From NCBI RefSeq assembly GCF_014635905.1, contig NZ_BMDS01000001.1, positions 124,001 to 188,000 of the forward strand: a stretch of DNA of 64,000 bases. Reading direction: 5' to 3'. Numbering within the stretch: the first letter of the stretch is position 1; each line of letters begins with the position of its first letter. Below, piece by piece: positions 1-8,685 of the stretch. The notes under the pieces are model-generated. The model was not told the origin of the DNA. It did not search any database and saw only the letters and a program-made list of their open reading frames with translations. Origin of the DNA: Limosilactobacillus caviae (lineage in GTDB: Bacteria; Bacillota; Bacilli; Lactobacillales; Lactobacillaceae). A program made the translations under genes and the position numbers.

Positions 1-2433
1 TGTTGAAGGAAGAATAACTTTATTATCGCCTAAACGAACTTCACTAGCCTTCTTAGCTGCTTCATTTTGTTGAATTGTAGCTAATCGAACATTAAATTCT
101 TCTTCAAGCTTATCGTAAGCAGCCTTGTTTTCAGCTTTCAATGCATTAAGTACTTCATTACCATGAGCAACAACTGCTTGGTGTTGTGCTTGTAATTGTT
201 GAATTTGTGGTTCGATACTTGGTACTAATTCTGCAACCTTGGCAGCAAGTTTTTCATTTTCAGTTGTCTTTGCATTAGCAATCTTAGCATCGCGATCAGC
301 AGCAAACTTTTGAGCAGCTACTTGATCAGCCTTTACTAAGCTTTGGTAAGCATTATCTAATTGAGCCTTGTAAGCTTGAAGATCAACAGCGCCATTAGCC
401 TTAAGAGCATCATCACGAACGCTAGCAGCCTTAGCAACAGCAGCATCGTAATTAGCCTTTACTTGTGCCTTAGCACCATTGTATTGTTGTTCAAGCTTAG
501 CTAAGTTAGCTTGGTGTGTACCAGCTAAACCATCCAGAGCCTTTTGTGCTTGAGCCTTAACATTAGCTAAGTTCTGTTGTTCATTAGCAGTAGCTTTTTG
601 AATATCTTCAGCACTTGGTGTAACTGTCTTTGTACCTGCTACTTTGTCAACGTGGTGTTGAGCTGACTTGATAGCATTCAATTGTGCGTCAACAGTTGAA
701 GTACCCCAAATATTGCGGTTCAGAACTTCCTTAGTGGCGTTAACCTCATGATTAATGTTAAATCCAGTGTGATCAAACGTTACAGCATATGAAGGATTAC
801 TACGATCAGAAACCCCTGAACCATCCTTGATGGCCATTTCGTCAGTTAGCTTTTGGAAGCCAATTCCAACGGCACGAACACCAGCACGAAGAAGGTTGTT
901 TGCGTGTCCACCAATATGGGTTGGATTTACTAATTCACCATAGTACATACCTTGCATTGAATTGAAGAGATTAATAGCATAATTAAGAAGTGTAGGTGTA
1001 CCAGCTTGCATAGTAGTTAAGTTTTCATTAGTGTCACTGTAAACTATCTTGCCACTAAATTCGCTTGCTAAACTATTGTATAAGTTGCCAGTTACGTTAT
1101 TGATAATACTGCTATATGTAGCATCTTTAGGCATACCGCTTTGTTGAATAGTATGACTGTTATTATCAACATTGTACTTTGCCCGGTTAGCAGCTACTTG
1201 ATCAGCAATCTTGTCAGTAAGATCAGTACTTACTAAGTCAAGTGGAGCAACATTTGCAAAGCCATTATTCTTGTTTACTGCGTTATAAAATTCACGATAG
1301 TTTTGGAAAACATTGTTACGGAAACCATTTTCCCATGAAAGAGCTAATGCCCGTAATACTTGAATTTGGTTAGCTGTTAATCCATTTGCAGAAACTTTTT
1401 CAGAGTGATCATTATTAGCATCATAGCTTAATAGACCTGGTTGGAAGTCTAATGGCATTTCTGAAATATCATGTGGAGTTGATTCGGCAGCCTGATTTGT
1501 AATAATTGAACTATCTGGGTATTCGCCATAATAAGTGTTAGCAAATTCAGGATGAGTATAGGCAGATACAGGAATACCATCATTATATCCACGAACTTCT
1601 AGGTGAATTCCATAGTTCTTTACGTAATCAGGTACTTCAACATTGAGTTGTGGCTTAGTAACACGACCATTAACAACTACATTATTAGTTGTTGCTACAT
1701 CATAAGACTTGCTAGCATTAGCAGTTGCGGTAGCAAGAGAAGCTTCCGCATTCTTGATGTTTTCTGCGTTGGTAGCTTGTTGAGCGGAAACCTTACCTTG
1801 GTAAGCATTGTTTTCCTTAGCAACAGCTGTGTTGTAATCATCTGTAGCAGCTTGGTTTTGGCTTGTTTGAGCGCTGGCTGCTTCATTTACTGATTTCTGG
1901 TATTGTGCTTCAATATCAGAAACAACTTGTTGATTTGCAGCAGCTTGACTAACAGCTTGTGCGTACCGTTGGTCATTTGCTGCACGTTGAGTGGCTTCGT
2001 TTTGTTGTTGTGCGCTGATTTGTTGTTGATATTCAGCATTAGCAGCTGAAGTTTGTGCTTCAATGGAAGCGGCAGTTGAAGCTTGTGCCTGTGCAATAGC
2101 ACCAGCTTGTTGTTGTTCTAAGGCAGCATGACTAGCTTTTAATTGATCAATTTGTGCATTGGTCTGTGCGAGATCCGCAGCATTTGATTGCTCGTTAGCC
2201 GTGGCTTGTTGAGCTTCTTTACTATCATTAGCTGATTGCAATTGTGCGAGTTGCTGTTCAGCTGTTGCCTTAACTTGATCGTAAGTAACTTGGTTAGTAC
2301 TTACTTGTGCATTATTTTGACTATCATCGGCGTGTGCATTCGTCGTTGTAGTGGTGGTAACGACACCTGCAGTTAAGATTGCCCCCGCAACCAAAGCTGT
2401 TGAACGCCAATTATTTGTATTCGAATTTCTCAT
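1..2433 (-). CDS. SEC10/PgrA-type large surface protein, 3' end beyond window
   Basis: The frame is open for 811 codons from ATG at 2433 to the window edge, so the C-terminus, where a wall-anchor motif would be expected, is missing. Residues 1-36 form a signal peptide: basic start, hydrophobic core, Thr run, then NAHADD. Residues 40-260 are Ala/Gln-rich with coiled-coil character. Residues 270-580 form a globular domain ending in a GGHANNLLRAGVRAVGIGF-like stretch (about 510-535), as in CAP-like SEC10/PgrA surface exclusion proteins. A second Ala/Lys/Gln coiled coil follows. The likely place is the cell surface, with adhesion or aggregation a guess from the family. A GGGGG ribosome site precedes the ATG. 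The family call rests on recalled motifs. Confidence 0.75.
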   Translation of the reverse strand, partial: MRNSNTNNWRSTALVAGAILTAGVVTTTTTTNAHADDSQNNAQVSTNQVTYDQVKATAEQQLAQLQSANDSKEAQQATANEQSNAADLAQTNAQIDQLKASHAALEQQQAGAIAQAQASTAASIEAQTSAANAEYQQQISAQQQNEATQRAANDQRYAQAVSQAAANQQVVSDIEAQYQKSVNEAASAQTSQNQAATDDYNTAVAKENNAYQGKVSAQQATNAENIKNAEASLATATANASKSYDVATTNNVVVNGRVTKPQLNVEVPDYVKNYGIHLEVRGYNDGIPVSAYTHPEFANTYYGEYPDSSIITNQAAESTPHDISEMPLDFQPGLLSYDANNDHSEKVSANGLTANQIQVLRALALSWENGFRNNVFQNYREFYNAVNKNNGFANVAPLDLVSTDLTDKIADQVAANRAKYNVDNNSHTIQQSGMPKDATYSSIINNVTGNLYNSLASEFSGKIVYSDTNENLTTMQAGTPTLLNYAINLFNSMQGMYYGELVNPTHIGGHANNLLRAGVRAVGIGFQKLTDEMAIKDGSGVSDRSNPSYAVTFDHTGFNINHEVNATKEVLNRNIWGTSTVDAQLNAIKSAQHHVDKVAGTKTVTPSAEDIQKATANEQQNLANVKAQAQKALDGLAGTHQANLAKLEQQYNGAKAQVKANYDAAVAKAASVRDDALKANGAVDLQAYKAQLDNAYQSLVKADQVAAQKFAADRDAKIANAKTTENEKLAAKVAELVPSIEPQIQQLQAQHQAVVAHGNEVLNALKAENKAAYDKLEEEFNVRLATIQQNEAAKKASEVRLGDNKVILPST

Positions 2434-2535
2434 TTTAATAAACCCCCGTTTATGAAAAAATATTCAAAAGAAAATAAATTATTCATGCAAGGTTTATTGC
2501 TTAACGACTTAACAGTTCCTACTATATCAAGGTTT

Positions 2536-2580
2536 TCAGGGATTACAAGCGCTCGAATTTTTCAAACGATCGTTTTTGCA
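2536..2580 (-). promoter_or_regulatory. Promoter and palindrome upstream of the surface-protein gene
   Basis: Reading leftwards, TTGTAA and TATAGT are separated by about 16 nt, giving a long (about 90 nt) 5' UTR before the ATG at 2433. Just upstream lies the perfect palindrome AAACGATCGTTT (2564-2575), a plausible operator. The regulator is unknown. Confidence 0.45.
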
Positions 2581-3238
2581 TTTTGACTATTCACCTGTTA
2601 AGTATCCATACTTATAAGCTAAATTGCTGTTCATTAATCGCATGAACAAATTTTTGTTTATAGCAAAAATCCCGTCATTTCAATGTTTGTAAACTAATTA
2701 CACGATTAGTGAAATAAAGTTATTGGAAAACCAAATTCTTGTTTCCTAAATAACATTTAGAATCAAAAAAAAGTTTAAAAACTTTAAAACCGTTCCAGTG
2801 ATAATTATAGGTTACTAAATCACCTTTTATTTACTGCTAAAAGTACCTAAAAATCACCAAATTTTGATTTTACACTTCTTTGTTTTTGTCTTATATAAAG
2901 ACATTTGACGGTTAAAGCAACAGTTATTCCTACTGAACTTTTTATAATTTTAGCTCATTATTTAACAAGTGGTAACCTCACAAAGTCTTGATATATCGGC
3001 ATTTACCCAACTTACAATTCATAAGAACCTATCAATTGAATTGTCTTCCACCAAATGAATAAATGTGCTGATAAGTCAACGCTAGATTTAAGCTGATTTT
3101 TGCTTCATTTTCGCCTATTTTTGATGATTTTTGAGCATTTTACGGTTAAAAATCAGCGCTTATTTTCGTTCGTTTTATGCATATTATCATTTACAATTCT
3201 GCCTATTTACCCCAAACTAAAAGCAAAAGACTATATTA
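2581..3238. other. AT-rich intergenic region without a recognised gene
   Basis: About 650 bases between the surface-protein promoter and the racemase gene. It is very AT-rich. I see no good ribosome site with a convincing frame, no tRNA and no strong terminator. A short open frame at 3100-3282 overlaps the next gene and lacks a ribosome site. Confidence 0.5.
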
Positions 3239-3253
3239 AGGAGTTGACTTTAA

Positions 3254-4357
3254 ATGAGAGTCACGTCTGCAAGTCTCTATAAGATTAATTTACCCCTCCA
3301 ATCAATTTTTAGGACCAGTTTTGGTCAAATAAAAACAAAGGACTTCATCCTGGTTGCTCTTCAAGACGAGGACGGTTTCACTGGTTACGGCGAATGTTCC
3401 GCATTTAGTGTCCCTTTTTATACTGAGGAATTCAGGGATAGTGCCTACCTCTTGCTAAAAGATGTTCTTATTCCGACATTACTCAATCAAGAAATCACTA
3501 CACCTGTACAATTAACCAAGGCCTTCCGTACAATTAAAAGAAATAATATGGCTAAAGCTGCTATTGATACTGCAATGTGGGACCTGTATGCCAAAAGAAA
3601 ACACCAATCACTCGCAAAAGTAATCGGTGGCAATAAAAAAGAAGTATTAGCAGGCATTAGTATCGGAATCCAACCCTCACCTGCAATATTAGTGCAAAAG
3701 GTTCAGCAAGCAGTTAAAGCCGGTTACCAGCGAGTCAAGGTTAAAATCAAGCCAGAAGCCGACTATCAATATCTCAAAGCAGTCCGAAATGCATTTCCAC
3801 AGCTCATGTTAATGGCCGATGCTAATTCTGCCTATCAATTAAAGGACGCTGACCGCCTAAAACAACTTGATGAACTAGGGTTACTAATGATCGAGCAACC
3901 ATTAGAAAGCGATGACCTGCTCCATCACGCACGCTTACAACAACAGCTAACTACCCCTATTTGCTTAGATGAAAGTATTAATAGTCTCGCTGATGCGCAA
4001 GCAATGTACCAACTCGGCAGTGGACAAATAATTAACATTAAAGTTAGTAAGGTTGGCGGCTTGACCAATGCAAAAGAGATTCAGGCATTTGCGCAAAACT
4101 ATCATATAGATTGTTGGTGCGGGGGAATGCTCGGCTCTGGAGTTGCTCGAGCTGCTGATATTGCTGCCGCCTCACTCCCCGGCTATACCCTTCCAAATGA
4201 TATTTCCGCCTCCCAGCGTTACTTTGCTCATGATATTATCAACCCCCTAATTAGCTTAAACAATGGGAGATTAAAAGTCCCCGTTTCTCCCGGTCTTGGG
4301 TTCAATTTAGATTGGAATACCATTCATCGCTATACTATAGAAGAAAACAAACTTTAA
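3254..4357 (+). CDS. menC: Enolase-superfamily racemase, NSAR/OSBS subfamily
   Basis: 367 aa, the normal length for the mandelate racemase/muconate lactonising group. The N-terminal capping domain has RTSFG and a GYGEC stretch. The barrel shows the KVKIK lysines, the metal ligands in ADANSAY, EQPL and DESI, the second catalytic lysine in INIKVSK, and a C-terminal WCGGMLGSGVARA segment with LPNDISAS, typical of o-succinylbenzoate synthase/N-succinylamino acid racemases. Such genes are often labelled menC. No menaquinone genes are seen here, so racemisation of N-acylated amino acids is at least as likely. AGGAG lies 10 nt before the ATG. It is monocistronic, with a terminator after it. Confidence 0.8.
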   Translation: MRVTSASLYKINLPLQSIFRTSFGQIKTKDFILVALQDEDGFTGYGECSAFSVPFYTEEFRDSAYLLLKDVLIPTLLNQEITTPVQLTKAFRTIKRNNMAKAAIDTAMWDLYAKRKHQSLAKVIGGNKKEVLAGISIGIQPSPAILVQKVQQAVKAGYQRVKVKIKPEADYQYLKAVRNAFPQLMLMADANSAYQLKDADRLKQLDELGLLMIEQPLESDDLLHHARLQQQLTTPICLDESINSLADAQAMYQLGSGQIINIKVSKVGGLTNAKEIQAFAQNYHIDCWCGGMLGSGVARAADIAAASLPGYTLPNDISASQRYFAHDIINPLISLNNGRLKVPVSPGLGFNLDWNTIHRYTIEENKL

Positions 4358-4364
4358 ACGACAA

Positions 4365-4404
4365 AAAAGCACAAACTAACCCCTTTGAGTTAATTTGTGC
4401 TTTT
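4365..4404. terminator. Bidirectional terminator between racemase and clpL
   Basis: A hairpin with arms AAAAGCACAAACTAAC and GTTAATTTGTGCTTTT. A- and T-runs on the two sides serve both convergent genes. Confidence 0.85.
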
Positions 4405-4427
4405 CTAGTTACTATTAAGAAGGAAAA

Positions 4428-6650
4428 TTACTTTTCATCTTTCTTATCTTCGTCAGACTTCTTGTCTTCTTCCTTCTTTTCATCTTTTTCTTCAGATGGA
4501 GAAGTGTATTCTTTACTATCGTCTTTTTCTGCATCCTTAGCATCAACGATAACTAACTTGCCATCCTTCATTTCGGCTACCAGGTGCTTTACGTCAAGGT
4601 GATCAAGGTAGTAGTCAGTTACCTTATCACGAATTTCACGTTCAATAACCCGACGAAGCGGACGAGCACCCATAGCTTCATCGTAACCTTCATCAATAAG
4701 GTATTGCTTTGCAGCGTCAGTTACCTTAACATCCATGCCCTTCTTAGCCAATGTCCGGTTAACTTCTGCAAGCATCAAGTCAACAATCTTCTTCAAGTCT
4801 TCCTTAGTTAAGCTGTGAAATTCAACAATTGCGTTGAACCGGTTCAAGAATTCTGGACGGAAGTAATTAGTCAATTTCTTGATTAAGTCTTCTTCATCCT
4901 CATTATTCCCCATCTTAACTGGAGCATCGTTAGAGTATCCAGCGTTTGATGTTGCAATGATAACAGTGTTCTTGAAATCAATTGTGTTACCTTGGCCATC
5001 AGTTAAGCGACCATCATCAAGAACTTGAAGCAAGAGCGTAATAACTTGTGGGTTTGCCTTTTCAATTTCATCTAAGAGGATGATTGAGTAAGGGTGACGA
5101 CGAACTTTTTCAGTTAAGGTATTACCATTGTCTTCATAACCAACGTACCCGGCAGTAGCACCAATCATCTTAGATACGGCTGTCCGGTCAGAGTATTCGG
5201 ACATATCCAACCGAATAATGTCGTCCTTGCTACCAAACATATCAAGTGCTAATTGTTTAGCAAGTTCGGTCTTACCAACACCAGTAGGTCCAACAAAGAG
5301 GAAGCTGCCAATTGGTGAGTCGCCTTCGTCAAATCCAGCACGATTACGGCGAATGGCACGAGCAACTGCTTCCACGGCTTTATCTTGACCGATAACTTTG
5401 CCTTCAAGCCGCTTGTCCATGTCCTTCAAACGTTCAACGTCACTAGCACCAATCTTAGAAACTGGAATACCAGTCATTTGTTCAACTGCCTTAGCAACGT
5501 CTTCTGGAGTAGCAGTAACCTTGTCAGATTCAGAGTTTTCACTCAATTGCTTCTTCAAATCAGCAATCTTTTCCTTGGCTTCTTGAGCTGTCTTGTAGTC
5601 TTCTTTCTTAGCAGCAGCCTTTTGCTTCTTTTCTTCTGCTTCGATGTCCTTTTCAATTGCCTTAGCGTCCCGTGCAGGGTGCTTTGCTGCAAGGTGAGCA
5701 GCAGTCATATCAATTAAATCAATTGCCTTGTCAGGTAATGCGCGTTGTGGCATGTATTGAACAGAGTAATCAACAGCTGCTTGAAGAACGTCATCTGGTA
5801 ATTTTACATTGTGGTGACGTTCGTATAAGTCACGAATGCCTTTAAGGATAGCAACCGTATCAGCCTTGCTTGGAGCATTAACAGTAACAGAATTGAACCG
5901 CCGTGCCAATGCTGCATCCTTCATAATTGTATTACGGTATTCGTCTTGTGTAGTAGCACCGATAACTGTTAGTTCACCACGAGATAATGCTGGCTTAATA
6001 ATGTCAGACATACCCTTAGAACCGCTAGCGTCACCAGTTGAACCAGCACCAATAATTTGGTGAATTTCATCGAAGAAGAGGATAATGTTCCCTGCCTTCT
6101 TGACTTCATCAACTAATTTTTGCATGTTTTCTTCAAAACTACCACGATATTGAGTACCTGCTTCAAGGCCAGAAATATCAATACTAATAATTTCCTTATC
6201 CTTAATAGCAGCTGGTACATCGCCAGAAACAATTGCTTGTGCTAGTCCTTCAACAACAGCTGTCTTACCAACACCAGCATCCCCGACTAATACAGGGTTG
6301 TTCTTAGTACGACGGCTTAAAATTTCAGCAGTTTCTTGAATTTCTTTGTTCCGCCCGATAACTGGATCAAGTTCATGTTGCCGAGCTTCTTCTGTTAAAT
6401 TACGGCCTAATTTGTGTAAGATACTGTCCTTACCTTCATTAGGTTGAGGGCCTGGTTGACCTTGTTGAGGATTTGCACCGCCAGGCAATTGACCAGTTCT
6501 ACGATATTCAGCAAATTCTTCTGGTGTTACTTCACGACCATTAATTAGGTAACGCCGATTATCAGAATTGAAACCATTCATGCCACCCATTAATTGGTTG
6601 AAGATGTCATTCATGTCGTTGTCAAATGGATTCATTGGGTTTTGAGCCAT
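4428..6650 (-). CDS. clpL: ClpL, Hsp100 AAA+ chaperone ATPase
   Basis: 740 aa. It starts [12 protein letters not shown] and has the [16 protein letters not shown]-like N-terminus of lactobacillar ClpL. It lacks the N-terminal zinc finger of ClpE and the long N-domain of ClpC. Two AAA+ modules carry Walker A ([18 protein letters not shown]) and Walker B ([15 protein letters not shown]), with a short Lys/Glu coiled coil between them and an acidic Lys/Glu/Asp tail. The role is disaggregation and stress tolerance in the cytoplasm. The ATG at 6650 has GGAGG 8 nt upstream, so it is preferred over the TTG two codons earlier. I found no CtsR or CIRCE operator immediately upstream. Confidence 0.92.
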   Translation of the reverse strand: MAQNPMNPFDNDMNDIFNQLMGGMNGFNSDNRRYLINGREVTPEEFAEYRRTGQLPGGANPQQGQPGPQPNEGKDSILHKLGRNLTEEARQHELDPVIGRNKEIQETAEILSRRTKNNPVLVGDAGVGKTAVVEGLAQAIVSGDVPAAIKDKEIISIDISGLEAGTQYRGSFEENMQKLVDEVKKAGNIILFFDEIHQIIGAGSTGDASGSKGMSDIIKPALSRGELTVIGATTQDEYRNTIMKDAALARRFNSVTVNAPSKADTVAILKGIRDLYERHHNVKLPDDVLQAAVDYSVQYMPQRALPDKAIDLIDMTAAHLAAKHPARDAKAIEKDIEAEEKKQKAAAKKEDYKTAQEAKEKIADLKKQLSENSESDKVTATPEDVAKAVEQMTGIPVSKIGASDVERLKDMDKRLEGKVIGQDKAVEAVARAIRRNRAGFDEGDSPIGSFLFVGPTGVGKTELAKQLALDMFGSKDDIIRLDMSEYSDRTAVSKMIGATAGYVGYEDNGNTLTEKVRRHPYSIILLDEIEKANPQVITLLLQVLDDGRLTDGQGNTIDFKNTVIIATSNAGYSNDAPVKMGNNEDEEDLIKKLTNYFRPEFLNRFNAIVEFHSLTKEDLKKIVDLMLAEVNRTLAKKGMDVKVTDAAKQYLIDEGYDEAMGARPLRRVIEREIRDKVTDYYLDHLDVKHLVAEMKDGKLVIVDAKDAEKDDSKEYTSPSEEKDEKKEEDKKSDEDKKDEK

Positions 6651-6768
6651 ATGCAATCCCTCCTCAATTAAATATAATTATTTTATTTTCTAAGTTTCGT
6701 AGTCTAAATATTCCGAGAGTCAGAAGTTAACGCATCTGATCTCCTGTGGCTACAGCAACGCCACAATC

Positions 6769-6990
6769 TTATTCGAGATAATGCTCTTCTAGTTCTTTAA
6801 GGACCTCCCACATACTCTTATCCTGAGCTTGCGCCAAGGCATCGAGATCACGTAGGTTTAGCGAGGTCGAACTAGACTGTGGTTTGTTAAACGATTTGTG
6901 TAAAGTCGTGTATCCGTAACCGGAACGTTTGGAAACTTGATAAATCGTCAAGTGGTTAACTTCCAAATAATGTTTGATGTCGATCCGCAT
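6769..6990 (-). CDS. Small HTH-like protein upstream of clpL
   Basis: 73 aa. The segment LTIYQVSKRSGYGYTTLHKSFNKP looks like the helix-turn-helix of an XRE/Cro-like fold, followed by an acidic helix (LKELEEHYLE). No known name is recognised. AAGGAAG precedes the ATG. The gene lies 118 nt upstream of clpL on the same strand, so the two may share a transcript from the promoter near 7020. A regulator of clpL is a natural guess and is not shown by the sequence. Confidence 0.6.
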   Translation of the reverse strand: MRIDIKHYLEVNHLTIYQVSKRSGYGYTTLHKSFNKPQSSSTSLNLRDLDALAQAQDKSMWEVLKELEEHYLE

Positions 6991-7014
6991 TGCTACCCAC
7001 TTCCTTTACGATTA

Positions 7015-7050
7015 ATATTATATCACATTTGTGGAGTAAAACAATAAAAA
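7015..7050 (-). promoter_or_regulatory. Promoter with CACATTTGTG palindrome for the HTH gene/clpL
   Basis: Leftward TTGTTT and TATAAT are separated by 16 nt, and the palindrome CACATTTGTG (7024-7033) sits inside the spacer. This placement suits a repressor site. Confidence 0.5.
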
Positions 7051-7199
7051 TAACCGAAAAATAATAAAAAAATTTGTATAATATAAATATAACGATTGAT
7101 TAAGATTGAATTAATAACTATTAATTTTTAGTATCCTTATTATATTTACATTTGTAGTCAATGGACGCTTTTATATTAATAAAATTTCTCAATTTATCA

Positions 7200-7227
7200 T
7201 TGACAAATATTAAAAAACGATTAGAAT
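7200..7227 (+). promoter_or_regulatory. Promoter of the leader-peptide/aminotransferase operon
   Basis: TTGACA (7200-7205) and TAGAAT (7222-7227) are separated by 16 nt. Transcription would start near 7234, about 25 nt before the leader peptide's ATG. Confidence 0.7.
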
Positions 7228-7259
7228 TATTAGTAATCAGTTAATCAAAGGAGGACATA

Positions 7260-7331
7260 ATGATGATCACTGCGACACTTCACTTACATCAAGCGTATGC
7301 CTTCTGGTTTAGCGAAATTACCATCCGCTAA
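7260..7331 (+). CDS. Leader peptide, 23 aa, aromatic/His-rich
   Basis: A strong AAAGGAGG site lies 7 nt before the ATG, and the frame closes at TAA 7329-7331. The peptide ends HLHQAYAFWFSEITIR, with Tyr13, Phe15, Trp16 and Phe17 consecutive or nearly so. The coding region is folded into RNA hairpins and is followed by an intrinsic terminator before the aminotransferase gene. That is the layout of ribosome-mediated attenuation. The peptide itself probably has no function beyond sensing charged tRNA for aromatic amino acids. A small secreted peptide is unlikely: there is no hydrophobic core or leader motif. Confidence 0.7.
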   Translation: MMITATLHLHQAYAFWFSEITIR

Positions 7332-7465
7332 CCAGCAGTGATTTTATCATTGTGGCGTTCTCGGATGAGCCCCAAACATCTGAGAGCCCCTTTTATACTC
7401 ATTCCAATCTGATCAAGGAGCCTTGGATGTTATATTCTATAGCATTCAAGGCTCCTTTATTTTGT
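7266..7465 (+). promoter_or_regulatory. Attenuator with alternative hairpins and terminator
   Basis: CTGGTTTAGCG (7304-7314) pairs with CGCTAACCAG (7326-7335), which contains the leader stop codon. GCAGTGAT (7335-7342) can pair either back to ATCACTGC (7266-7273) in the leader peptide's first codons or forward as CAGTGAT with ATCATTG (7346-7352). CTCGGATG (7360-7367) pairs with CATCTGAG (7377-7384). The last element is a 15-bp hairpin, arms 7415-7429 and 7443-7457, followed by TATTTTG, an intrinsic terminator. TCCAA (7403-7407) could sequester TTGGA in its 5' arm. The pairings are read directly; the switching order is inferred. Confidence 0.7.
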
Positions 7466-7496
7466 AAACTTACATATTATATAGGAGGAATTGGCA

Positions 7497-8684
7497 ATGC
7501 CAGCTACTAAAAAAGGAATTCTTAATCGTCTTAACAATAATTTTGCTAAACTTACTCCCGGCGGAATTCGTGAATTTGACTATCAAGCCAGTTCAATTCC
7601 CGGAATCATTAAATTAACCCTTGGCGAACCCGACTTTAATGTTCCAGACGCAATGAAGCAAGCCGCCATTAATAGTATTAATGACAACGATTCGCATTAC
7701 GCTCCTGGCAATGGGACTTTAGATCTTCGGCAAGCGATTGCTTATTTCATGCAGGATCGTTATCAGCTTAATTATGATCCTGAAAATGAAATTGCTGTGA
7801 CTGTTGGTGCAACGGAAGGTATCTACGCTTCTCTTTCTGCAATCATTAATCCAGGAGATGACATTCTGGTCGCAACACCAACATTTCCGCTCTACATGGT
7901 AGTTACTAAGATTTTAGGCGGGACCCCTGTCGAAATTGATACTAGTGCTGATAACTTTATTCTTACACCTGCTAAGCTCCAAAATGTTCTTGATAAACAT
8001 CCAAATGCTAAGGGGCTGATCCTAAACTACCCTTCAAACCCAACTGGTGTAACTTATACCAAGGCGCAAGTACAGGCTCTGGCAGAAGCAATTAAAGCAA
8101 CTAATTTAGTGGTTATTGCTGATGAAATTTACTCTGAACTGGTATACGACGGTCCTCACACTTCAATCGCCAGCTTTATTCCCGGTCAAACTCTTATCTT
8201 AAATGGCGCTTCAAAGTCACACGCCATGACAGGCTACCGAATCGGCTTCATCGCGGGGCCAAAAGAATTAATGAAGCCAGTTAGTGCAATCCACGCTATG
8301 ATGGTTACAGCCGCATCTGATCCTGCCATGGCCGCCGCTGTTGCCGCTTTTGGTACTGATGCAGGGAAAGAGGCCACTCTTAAAATGAAAGAAGCATACA
8401 AGCAGCGCCGAGATTTTGTCGTTGATGCGTTAAAGCAACTTGGTTTTGATATTACTACGCCAAATGGAGCCTTTTACATTTTCGCTAAGATTCCCGCTCA
8501 ATTTGGCAATAATGATCTAAAATTTGCTACCGACCTCGCCAATCAGGGAAAAGTTGCTGTAATTCCCGGTTCTTTCTTTGGTGCTGGCGGGCAAGGTTAT
8601 GTTCGTATTAGTTACGCTACTAGCATGGACACATTAAAGCAGGCAATGACTAATATCGCTGAGTTCATTAATAAGGAGGACTAA
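7497..8684 (+). CDS. PLP-dependent class I/II aminotransferase
   Basis: 395 aa, normal for the PatA/AraT group. Visible motifs are YAPGNGTLDLRQAI near the N-terminus, NYPSNPTG, ADEIYSELVY, the PLP Schiff-base Lys240 in NGASKSHAMTGYRIGF, and the C-terminal PGSFFG/GYVRISYA region with the carboxylate-binding Arg. It transfers amino groups to 2-oxoglutarate in the cytoplasm. The linked hydroxyacid dehydrogenase and aromatic-rich leader peptide suggest aromatic amino acids as substrate, an inference. The ATG at 7497 (GGAGG 8 nt upstream) is chosen over TTG at 7491. The following gene starts one base after its stop. Confidence 0.85.
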   Translation: MPATKKGILNRLNNNFAKLTPGGIREFDYQASSIPGIIKLTLGEPDFNVPDAMKQAAINSINDNDSHYAPGNGTLDLRQAIAYFMQDRYQLNYDPENEIAVTVGATEGIYASLSAIINPGDDILVATPTFPLYMVVTKILGGTPVEIDTSADNFILTPAKLQNVLDKHPNAKGLILNYPSNPTGVTYTKAQVQALAEAIKATNLVVIADEIYSELVYDGPHTSIASFIPGQTLILNGASKSHAMTGYRIGFIAGPKELMKPVSAIHAMMVTAASDPAMAAAVAAFGTDAGKEATLKMKEAYKQRRDFVVDALKQLGFDITTPNGAFYIFAKIPAQFGNNDLKFATDLANQGKVAVIPGSFFGAGGQGYVRISYATSMDTLKQAMTNIAEFINKED

Positions 8685-8685
8685 A

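Noticed and set aside
1603-2102. Several short open frames on both strands inside the large surface protein gene
   Set aside because: They have no ribosome sites, biased composition typical of frames opposite Ala/Gln-rich repeats, and overlap a strong coding frame.
3100-3282. 60-codon open frame before the racemase gene
   Set aside because: It overlaps the racemase start, has no ribosome site, and its residues look like translated intergenic AT-rich DNA.
6657-6768. CtsR or CIRCE operator in front of clpL
   Set aside because: I looked for GGTCAAA heptad repeats and TTAGCACTC/GAGTGCTAA and saw neither.
7200-7496. T-box riboswitch before the aminotransferase operon
   Set aside because: No GGGTGGNACC-type T-box sequence or AGTA/specifier stem is visible; a translated leader ORF explains the layout better.
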